A stretch of 11,065 bases of DNA from Thermoplasmata archaeon (GTDB taxonomy: Archaea > Thermoplasmatota > Thermoplasmata > Thermoplasmatales > Thermoplasmataceae): NCBI GenBank assembly GCA_021819605.1, contig JAKAQT010000044.1, positions 1 to 11,065 on the forward strand. The letters are read 5' to 3'. This document shows, piece by piece, positions 5,639 through 11,065 of the stretch (its first letter is position 1; each line of letters begins with the position of its first letter). The position numbers and the translations under genes are program-made. A model generated the notes under the pieces. The model did not search any database and was not told the DNA's origin. It was given only the letters and a program-made list of their open reading frames with translations.

Positions 5639-6064
5639 TCAATGCATATGTCTGTCGTGTTCATGGCCATGCTCATGGGTCGGCCCATCCATTTTTGGGA
5701 GCTTTCCATCAACCAGTGCTTTAATTGCCGTATCAACATGCATTCCCGCCCCAGAGTAGAGGACTGCCTTTCCCTTTGTAAAATTGAATGCCGGCGATCC
5801 AGCTTCAGCTACCACAATGGCGGTTGCCCCTTTCTCCATTGCAGATTTCAGCATCCAGATTCCCCTGGTGGTGGTTGCCGTAAGTGCCGGATTCTGGTAC
5901 TCCTCAACAACCCTCGGCGCAGGCTCTGTCTCATAAATCTGGACTGTCTGCCCTTCTCCTGGACCCTCAACAATCAGATTGGTTTCAACAACTGCTACCT
6001 TCATGCCACAGTCATCGCGTCTGAGTACATTAAGTCCGCCTCTCATATGCAGGGAAGTATTCAT
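5639..6064 (-). CDS. NifX/NifB-type iron-molybdenum cofactor-binding domain protein with His-rich tail
   Basis: A 141-aa protein. From residue 21 it reads MKVAVVETNLIVEGPGEGQ, with QIYETEPAPRVVEEYQNPA, a TTTRGIWMLKSAMEKGATAIVVAEAGSPA core and GMHVDTAIKALVDGKL. This order matches the dinitrogenase iron-molybdenum cofactor domain (NifX/NifY/NifB C-terminal), which in non-diazotrophic archaea occurs in small proteins of unclear, probably Fe-S or metal-related function. The last 12 residues (HEHGHEHDRHMH) hold six histidines, a likely metal-binding tail. Two starts compete. The ATG at 6064 overlaps the stop of the upstream gene (ATGA) and follows AGGTGA closely; the ATG at 6004 would begin exactly at the domain. 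I keep 6064 because of the coupling, with moderate certainty. It is the second gene of a two-gene operon, and a mini-element begins only 27 bp past its stop. Confidence 0.7.
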   Translation of the reverse strand: MNTSLHMRGGLNVLRRDDCGMKVAVVETNLIVEGPGEGQTVQIYETEPAPRVVEEYQNPALTATTTRGIWMLKSAMEKGATAIVVAEAGSPAFNFTKGKAVLYSGAGMHVDTAIKALVDGKLPKMDGPTHEHGHEHDRHMH

Positions 6065-7065
6065 TCACCTGATTGCGTTAATTCCGAAACCCTTCTGGAG
6101 CTCTTCTTCCTGCTGCGACTCAGGTGCAGCTGCATCACTATCTGTATAAGTGACCTTGCCACCAGCTGCGAGCTGCCTGTAATGAAAAGGTAGACGCCAA
6201 GCACATCATTTGCTCCAGCAAAGACACTGCTGGGGAAAAACTCGACACTGCCTATTACAAACTCAAGTCCAAGGGAAAGATCATTGGCTATGCCAAGCCA
6301 GTAGTAGAATCTCTTGAGTCTTCTGGCTTCATTATGCCTTATGGTTCGCTCTAGGAATGCCTGGCGTATCTGTTCATCAGTGTACAGGACTTTATTCTGT
6401 GTGGCCAGTGTTGGCAGAATGCCACTGGATATTGCGGAAATAAGCACATCAAGGGAGTTTTCATCCATGGATTCGATTATGGTCCCAATATTGCCATGAA
6501 ATGAACCGGAATCCTCATCCCTGAGAACCTTGATGATGCTCAGGAACCAGTCCATTGAAAGCAACTGGTTCATGCTGACAGGACTGGCTGATCTCAAGGC
6601 AGTCTCCTGCTGGATTGCCCACCTGTTAACCGCTTCCGCCTGCAGAAAAAAATCTGAAGTCATGACGGCGTAGGCACAATTTTCCGATGTAATCCTGAGC
6701 ATGGAGCCATGAGTTTCAATAATGGTCTCCAGGAGAGCGGCAGAAAACCTGTAACGTGCCATGAAAAGGATTAGGAAATTCCTGGCAAGATTATCTCCCG
6801 TTATTATATTCAACATGCGGGAAATCATTTTTTCCAGTGTTTCCGGTTCAGGATTGAAACTGAAGACTCCAAGGGGCCGAAATGGGGCTTCAGGCCCTGA
6901 ATCTGAAATTATGCCGGCTGTTTTTATGGATTCCAATATGCTTTCCTCCGGCATCCCCAGAACCTTTGATGCAAAAGCCGAGAAACCTCCATTTGTCAAT
7001 CCAGTGGGGATCTCTGAGCCATCCACAATCCTGCAGAGGTATCCCAGTTCATCGCTGACATCCAT
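6061..7065 (-). CDS. Uncharacterised protein with C-terminal YrhK-like membrane domain
   Basis: A 334-aa protein. Residues 1 to about 235 are mostly helical and match nothing I recognise; they include a long soluble stretch with no catalytic motif. Residues about 250-320 look like the YrhK-like domain: YYWLGIANDLSLGLEFVIGS (membrane segment 1 with the GS turn), then a short loop and VLGVYLFITGSSQLVARS (segment 2, again with GS and a following arginine). A basic tail (SRSRKKSSRR) follows, presumably cytoplasmic. The protein is therefore probably a membrane-anchored protein with a large N-terminal cytoplasmic part. It is co-transcribed with the NifX-like gene (4-nt overlap), so the two likely act together, but no pathway can be named. 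A TATA-like element at about 7092-7098 lies 30 nt before its start. The domain call is from memory of the pattern and is moderate. Confidence 0.6.
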   Translation of the reverse strand: MDVSDELGYLCRIVDGSEIPTGLTNGGFSAFASKVLGMPEESILESIKTAGIISDSGPEAPFRPLGVFSFNPEPETLEKMISRMLNIITGDNLARNFLILFMARYRFSAALLETIIETHGSMLRITSENCAYAVMTSDFFLQAEAVNRWAIQQETALRSASPVSMNQLLSMDWFLSIIKVLRDEDSGSFHGNIGTIIESMDENSLDVLISAISSGILPTLATQNKVLYTDEQIRQAFLERTIRHNEARRLKRFYYWLGIANDLSLGLEFVIGSVEFFPSSVFAGANDVLGVYLFITGSSQLVARSLIQIVMQLHLSRSRKKSSRRVSELTQSGE

Positions 7066-7090
7066 TAATGCTCAAGTGAAGCATCGCATT

Positions 7091-7148
7091 TCTTAATTTC
7101 CATTAATACGGCCGTTTCTTTGGCAAAATGCCTGATTAATAGAAACGG
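7091..7148. promoter_or_regulatory. Promoter of the YrhK/NifX operon with nested inverted repeat
   Basis: A TATA-like AAATTAAGA (minus strand, about 7091-7099) is centred 30 nt before the ATG at 7065. Upstream of it is a perfect 8-bp inverted repeat, CCGTTTCT (7112-7119) and AGAAACGG (7141-7148). Its 21-bp spacer holds a second repeat, GGCA (7122-7125) and TGCC (7129-7132). The position upstream of the TATA box suits an activator or repressor site; as RNA the same bases would form a two-tier hairpin. Confidence 0.4.
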
Positions 7149-7249
7149 AATCTCTGCCGGGCCATGGCCTCCAGGATAAATGGGAAATGAGAGATGACCG
7201 GCAGGCATTTATTGCGCTGCGAATGGCATATTTATCACGATCTCCAGTC

Positions 7250-7564
7250 GCAAGGAAGCCCACTTCCTCAGATGTGGGAGGAATTGCGACACTTTTATGT
7301 GAAGTTGTGAGATGCATTTCCGGAAAACCTCCTGGCTTGCATGGGTTAAGCCTGAGGTTGCCTGAGGGATTCGGTGGTGACACCGAGGGCTGTACAGCAT
7401 ACGCCTCTGCCTGAGTGGTGAGGGCCATGCCATCCTGCGACATGACTGGTAAGGGTTGCTCCCCGAAGTCAGCTGGCCTATTGCGCTCCGTTCCTGAGAA
7501 GGGTTGCCATGCCAGCAAATCTGGAAGTGCAAGCCAACGTGCTTTAGTCGTTGGTGGTTGACAA
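7250..7564 (+). mobile_element. Second, diverged IS200/IS605-like mini-element
   Basis: About 315 bp with the same plan as 5249-5611 but little overall identity. The left end shares AAGCCCAC, a 10-nt loop, GTGGGA and then GAATTGCGACAC (against GAATGCGAAAC in the other), followed by a TTTTATG stretch. The right end is a hairpin (7534-7539 CCAACG with 7549-7554 CGTTGG) enclosing GCTTTAG, the same heart as in the other element. No transposase or TnpB catalytic domain is encoded. The forward frame ending at about 7411 (ending TEGCTAYASA) may be a tnpB remnant but is too degraded to be sure. Reverse-strand open frames across it have no family features. The exact ends are uncertain by roughly 10 bp because there is no second copy in the window. 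Confidence 0.6.
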
Positions 7565-7629
7565 TGCGGCACCGATATGTTTTATCTCATCCGGCAGGTT
7601 CTCTTCCGCCATATGCCAGAAGATTTGAT

Positions 7630-8793
7630 TCAGGCCAGTGCAATCCGGGTATTCCTTCCAAGCCCTACAAGAAAGACCAGTGTTGAGATGGAAAAAAGCC
7701 CGAGGAACAGCCAGGCATATGTGTAGGATCCAGCCGAGCCCTGGACTATGATGCCGAATATTAGTGGGATTACTGATCCGATACCTATCTGAATTGAATT
7801 GATCAGCCCTATATTCAGTGACATATACCTGCTGGATTTTTCAATGGACGCAACAATGGCGTATTCCAGCGATATGATGACCGTGGCAATTATGCCCACC
7901 TCCACAACAATCCCCCAGTATTCCGCATGGCTGGCAGTTCCCATGAGCGCAACAGAAATGCCCACTGCTATTACCAAAAGGATGGAGAGTTTTATTGGAT
8001 TATACCGCCTGAACATTCCCGCTACGGTGCCCCCAACAACACCTGCCATGGGAACAAGCCCTCCCATTACACCTGCCGCAAATGAGCCAATTCCCACTGA
8101 GGATGCAAATGCCTTGAAATATTCCGGCAGGGTATAATTCAGTGACCAGAGCCCCACAAGACCGATGCCTATGATCCAGATCTGCCTGTTCATCAGCCTT
8201 TTTCTCAGGCCTGAGAAGTCAAACTCCGGGTATACGCCAGTTTCCCTGATGAGGATGTTCAGCAGAATTGCAGATGCAAGTTCCAGTGAACCCGATATCA
8301 GGAAGTCGTACCTCCACCCAAGCAGTGACACAACGGGCGTGAATGCTATGATCCCGATGCCTGCTCCAAGGTTGAAAGATGCATTGTAGTATCCTATGAC
8401 AGACGTCAGGCTGCCGGTTGCAAGATCATTCAGCAGGGCAATGGCAGTGCTGAAGAACATGGCAGCCCCCACGCCTACAGCAAATCTGAGTGCAAGAAGC
8501 ACCTCAAATGAAGGCGAAACTGACGTGAGTATGGCGGCCACTGACATCAGGTAGAGCCCCATGAGTGCTGTCTTCCTTGCACCAATCCTTGATGCCACTA
8601 TGCCGGCGGGAACCTGGAAAATTCCAGCTCCAACAAGAAAAAGTGACAGGGAAAGGGAAGTTTCAGCAAGTGATATTCCGTATGCATGGCCTATGGGCAC
8701 CAGAGCGGGAGAAACGTTGTACCAGTTTACGGAATAGAATAGCCGGGCTGTTAGGATAGCGCCTATACCAGTCCTGTTACCGGTGGATGACAT
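7630..8793 (-). CDS. Major facilitator superfamily transporter
   Basis: A 387-aa integral membrane protein with about twelve hydrophobic spans in two six-span halves separated by a polar loop near residues 190-205 (GVYPEFDFSGLRKRLMNRQ). Between spans 2 and 3 it has GIVASRIGARKTALMG, the MFS motif A (G-x3-D-R-x-G-R-R type, here with the aspartate replaced). LRFAVGVGAAMFF corresponds to the start of span 4 (RxxxGxG). Such carriers move small solutes by coupling to an ion gradient; the substrate is not readable from sequence, and sugar phosphate, drug and carboxylate carriers all share this outline. The length is typical of short archaeal MFS proteins. The start at 8793 has a TATA-like element about 29 nt upstream. 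The gene is single and divergent from the RPA operon. Confidence 0.85.
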   Translation of the reverse strand: MSSTGNRTGIGAILTARLFYSVNWYNVSPALVPIGHAYGISLAETSLSLSLFLVGAGIFQVPAGIVASRIGARKTALMGLYLMSVAAILTSVSPSFEVLLALRFAVGVGAAMFFSTAIALLNDLATGSLTSVIGYYNASFNLGAGIGIIAFTPVVSLLGWRYDFLISGSLELASAILLNILIRETGVYPEFDFSGLRKRLMNRQIWIIGIGLVGLWSLNYTLPEYFKAFASSVGIGSFAAGVMGGLVPMAGVVGGTVAGMFRRYNPIKLSILLVIAVGISVALMGTASHAEYWGIVVEVGIIATVIISLEYAIVASIEKSSRYMSLNIGLINSIQIGIGSVIPLIFGIIVQGSAGSYTYAWLFLGLFSISTLVFLVGLGRNTRIALA

Positions 8794-8818
8794 GCTTCGT
8801 TTCGGTATTTCCTGATGC

Positions 8819-8825
8819 TATTAAT
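8819..8825 (-). promoter_or_regulatory. TATA-like element of the MFS gene
   Basis: ATTAATA on the minus strand, centred 29 nt before the ATG at 8793, consistent with a leaderless transcript. Confidence 0.45.
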
Positions 8826-8893
8826 GATCAACTGCAACAGGCCTGACGTTTTGCCGTAGACTCCCCTGTGTCAATTCCATAAAAGTTGTGAAA

Positions 8894-8904
8894 AATAATA
8901 TATG
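8894..8904 (+). promoter_or_regulatory. TATA box of the RPA operon
   Basis: AATAATATATG is centred about 27 nt before the ATG at 8926. It predicts leaderless transcription from about 8926 and argues against the in-frame ATG at 8902, which overlaps the box. It would drive the three overlapping plus-strand genes. Confidence 0.6.
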
Positions 8905-8925
8905 AATAGGAGCTATGTTTGTCCA

Positions 8926-9540
8926 ATGACATCAGTGGATAAGGGGCAGGTAATACAGTGGCTTGCCGGCGGGGATGAGACCTCAACAAATCTTGTTGAC
9001 ATTCCATGGAAGGTGAGGGACCTTGACAAATTCCTGGTTCTGGAAAGCGACAAGGTGCCATTTTCATTGTTCCTCTCATTTGAGGAGAAGACAGTTAAGA
9101 TATTCTTCCGGACAGGCATTGAGACTGCCGTGCTGGAGAACCAGCCCAGGCTTGCCATATACAGGACTTTGCTTCTCCTGAACAGGCAAATTGACCTGGT
9201 CAAGTTCATGCTTGACGGAATGAATGAAGAAGTAGTATCCCGTGTTGATCTCGAGCTCGAGGGCCTGACCAAGGCGGAACTCAATGAGGGATTAAACACT
9301 CTGCTTTCATCAATATACCTGATGATACGGGCGCTTAAGCTTGAGGAGCAGTTCCAGGCTGAGGTCACCCAGCGCATGGTTATGATGGTGCAGGACATGA
9401 TAAATCAGGGAAAAAGCAGGGACGATATAGAGAATTATCTGGTGGCAAAGGTTGGATTGAACAAGGAAGATGCTGAAATACTTCTCAACAAGCTAATTGG
9501 ACAGACAGAAAGCAAGAACCAGAGTGGAATGTACGCATGA
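8926..9540 (+). CDS. Conserved-looking protein of unknown function heading the RPA operon
   Basis: I do not recognise this 204-aa protein with certainty. From MTSVDKGQVIQWLAGG it has an N-terminal mixed alpha/beta part of about 130 residues: strands around DKFLVLES, SLFLSFEE and VKIFFRTG, then a helical stretch with many Leu (RLAIYRTLLLLNRQ), then VSRVDLELEGL. The order resembles YbjN/type III chaperone-like folds, but this is only an impression. The C-terminal 80 residues are helical, with a long amphipathic helix (ALKLEEQFQAEVTQRMVMM) and a small helical domain ending in EDAEILLNKLIG, suggesting oligomerisation. There are no membrane segments. Its stop overlaps the RPA start by 4 nt (ATGA), so it is translationally coupled to the ssDNA-binding proteins and may work with them. 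The start at 8926 fits the TATA box. Confidence 0.75.
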   Translation: MTSVDKGQVIQWLAGGDETSTNLVDIPWKVRDLDKFLVLESDKVPFSLFLSFEEKTVKIFFRTGIETAVLENQPRLAIYRTLLLLNRQIDLVKFMLDGMNEEVVSRVDLELEGLTKAELNEGLNTLLSSIYLMIRALKLEEQFQAEVTQRMVMMVQDMINQGKSRDDIENYLVAKVGLNKEDAEILLNKLIGQTESKNQSGMYA

Positions 9541-10637
9541 GCGACCAGGTTAAGAGACTGAAGATATCCGAACTGACCCCAAGCACACAGAATGTGAACA
9601 TCCTGGCGAGCATCGTATCTCTGCAGCGGAAAGAATTGAAGAATGAACGTGGCGAATCCGTGTATTATTATGGAATACTTGGGGACGATACCGGAACAAT
9701 ATCGTTCACTGCATGGATATTCCCGCAAACAGTGAGGATAGGCGACGTTGTGGAGATAAAGAAAGCATCCGTCAGGGAATACAAAGGAATAAACAGGGTT
9801 TATATTGATGCTGGGTCCGAGGTCATAATGCATCCGGGTGAAAGCATGGATGTCAGGAGGAGCTATTCCCAGTTGAAGATAAAGGACCTTTCCACAGCAC
9901 AGCCATATGTAACAGTGGAAGGCCGAGTTTCCAACGTAAGGGAAAAGGAACTGGAGCGTGACGGGAAGAAGACCATGATGTATTATGGCGATCTTGATGA
10001 CGACACCGGAAAGGTACGGATATCGTCATTCGAGAAGCCACTGAAGGAGGGAAGCTTCATCAGAATGGAGGGTGCAAAGGTTTCTGAATACAACGGCCGG
10101 CTTCGTATCACAGTGGGAAGCAGGACTGAGGTCACAGAAATAAAGCCATCATTCCAGGTTGGGGAGAGGCTCTACGACATACATGATATTAGTTCCCCTC
10201 TTGGCGGGGTTACAGTAAACGGTTTCATTGTAAGCCTGGGCCCAAAGAGCGGCCTTGTGATGAGATGCTCGGTCTGCAACAGCAGGCTTGACGACATTCA
10301 CTGCCCGGATCATCCGGAAGCTTCGGTGGCGTATGATCTGTTCGCATACTTCACGCTTGATGACGGCACCGGAAGCATACAGTGCACCGGCGGCAAAGCT
10401 GCATTGCTGAGCCATCTGGGATTCACCCTGGAGGAATATGCACCTGAAAATAAGACAATATCGCGCAGGCTTGTGTCATCAAGGCTTCAGGAGAAACTTC
10501 TGGGCAGGGCAGTTGTCATAGAGGGTGACGTCACCAGGAATCAGTCTGGAACATCAGTGCGCATATCGTCGCTGAATTACGTGGACACAGATTTCATGAA
10601 GAAGCTTGAGGCAAGAATGGGGGCTGATTTCCAGTGA
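9537..10637 (+). CDS. rpa: Replication protein A, multi-OB-fold ssDNA-binding protein
   Basis: A 366-aa single-stranded DNA-binding protein of the archaeal RPA type, which coats ssDNA in replication, recombination and repair. Two OB folds are clear: residues about 8-105 (KISELTPSTQNVNILASIVS, then GILGDDTGTISFTAW and GDVVEIKKASVREYKG) and about 112-205 (KIKDLSTAQPYVTVEGRVSN, then GDLDDDTGKVRISSF and MEGAKVSEYNGRLRI). The DDTG-hydrophobic pattern is the usual RPA OB signature. A third OB fold (about 215-355) carries an inserted zinc finger, CSVCNSRLDDIHCPDH (C-x2-C-x8-C-x2-H), like that of archaeal and eukaryotic RPA large subunits, followed by DDGTGSIQCTGG. The start overlaps the stop of the upstream gene (ATGA), and the stop (TGATG) overlaps the next start by one base. 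Length and domain order suit a euryarchaeal RPA. Confidence 0.9.
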   Translation: MSDQVKRLKISELTPSTQNVNILASIVSLQRKELKNERGESVYYYGILGDDTGTISFTAWIFPQTVRIGDVVEIKKASVREYKGINRVYIDAGSEVIMHPGESMDVRRSYSQLKIKDLSTAQPYVTVEGRVSNVREKELERDGKKTMMYYGDLDDDTGKVRISSFEKPLKEGSFIRMEGAKVSEYNGRLRITVGSRTEVTEIKPSFQVGERLYDIHDISSPLGGVTVNGFIVSLGPKSGLVMRCSVCNSRLDDIHCPDHPEASVAYDLFAYFTLDDGTGSIQCTGGKAALLSHLGFTLEEYAPENKTISRRLVSSRLQEKLLGRAVVIEGDVTRNQSGTSVRISSLNYVDTDFMKKLEARMGADFQ

Positions 10638-11065
10638 TGGCAAGGAAGCGTGAATTCACCAACTGGATCTTTGGCCGGGAACTGAGGGATTCCAGGGAGC
10701 TCGAGGAAAGGCCGGACGAGGAGAGGGCAAAGCCCTATGTCATAACACCGCTTGGGACCAGGGTCAGAAGGGTTCTTTTCTGCGGACTGGTGTCCCAGAA
10801 GAACGCGGATGAATCAATGACGCGTGTTACAGTGACCGATGGTACAGGAAACTTTTACATTTCTGCATTCAACAGCGAATTCGGGATGCAGGCAAAGGCC
10901 ATGGTGGATGCCCTGGAAATAAATGACCAGGTTCTTGTTATGGGGAGGGTCAGCACCTACCAGAATGAAGGAAAGACCTACTTCAACGTCAACCCTGAAA
11001 TAGCCATAAAGGTGGACAGTGTCTCAATGGATTACTGGCGCATGAAGACATTGCATATCGCAAGG
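10637..11065 (+). CDS. RPA-associated OB-fold protein, 5' part (cut by window end)
   Basis: The first 143 codons of an open frame running off the window. It starts MARKREFTNWIFGRELRDSR and, after a charged stretch (ELEERPDEERAKP), enters an OB fold: YVITPLGTRVRRVLFCGLVS, then TVTDGTGNFYISAF and NDQVLVMGRVSTYQNEGKTY. This matches the archaeal RPA-associated proteins (COG3390 type) that are encoded next to RPA in euryarchaea and form a complex with it. The start codon shares one base with the RPA stop, so translation is probably coupled. The C-terminal part, which in the family holds further helices, lies outside the window. Confidence 0.8.
   Translation, partial: MARKREFTNWIFGRELRDSRELEERPDEERAKPYVITPLGTRVRRVLFCGLVSQKNADESMTRVTVTDGTGNFYISAFNSEFGMQAKAMVDALEINDQVLVMGRVSTYQNEGKTYFNVNPEIAIKVDSVSMDYWRMKTLHIAR

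Noticed and set aside
5642..6193. 183-aa plus-strand open frame opposite the NifX-like gene
   Set aside because: Cys/His-rich antisense artefact; the minus-strand gene has a recognisable domain and operon overlap.
7093..7572. 159-aa and 107-aa minus-strand open frames across the second mini-element
   Set aside because: Their composition is compatible with chance, they overlap one another, and they cover the element's hairpins; no domain is recognised.
1..11065. CRISPR array or cas genes
   Set aside because: The only repeats are the mini-element copies and the single tRNA duplication; there is no regularly spaced short repeat and no Cas-like protein.

Overview
The window most resembles a chromosomal segment of a Thermoplasmatales-type euryarchaeon; the genus cannot be fixed from sequence alone. 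The pointers are an archaeal replication protein A operon with its RPA-associated partner, a geranylgeranyl-reductase-type flavoprotein, a tRNA-Thr with a U discriminator and no encoded CCA, and many genes whose TATA box lies about 26-33 nt before the start codon, the leaderless layout typical of these organisms.

Left third (1-2340) is accessory and visibly AT-rich. It opens with the right-hand part of an IS200/IS605-like mini-element (1-213). A VapBC toxin-antitoxin operon follows on the minus strand; its antitoxin is intact, its toxin carries a one-base frameshift, and an 8-bp inverted repeat overlaps its promoter. Next comes a 1.1-kb segment bounded by a direct repeat of the 3' end of tRNA-Thr(CGU), whose intact copy is at 2265-2337. 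That segment holds one secreted, sequon-rich protein and looks like the remnant of a very small tRNA-integrated element.

Middle (2414-7065): a flavoprotein of the geranylgeranyl reductase family (minus), a zinc alcohol dehydrogenase broken by a single-base deletion (plus), a GNAT acetyltransferase (minus), a full-length mini-element (5249-5611) nearly identical to the one at the left edge, and a two-gene minus-strand operon coding for a protein with a YrhK-like membrane domain and a NifX/NifB-type cofactor-binding protein with a His-rich tail.

Right third: a second, diverged mini-element of the same architecture (7250-7564), an MFS transporter (minus), then a plus-strand operon with overlapping genes: an unrecognised about 204-aa protein, a three-OB-fold replication protein A with an embedded zinc finger, and an RPA-associated OB-fold protein cut by the window end. 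This operon is the most conserved, housekeeping-like part.

The most interesting signals are the three tnpB-less IS605-like elements. They keep both end hairpins and the 3' end of tnpB, the region that in autonomous elements makes the omega (right-end) guide RNA. The tiny tRNA-flanked segment is the other. No CRISPR array and no clearly new defence system was seen.
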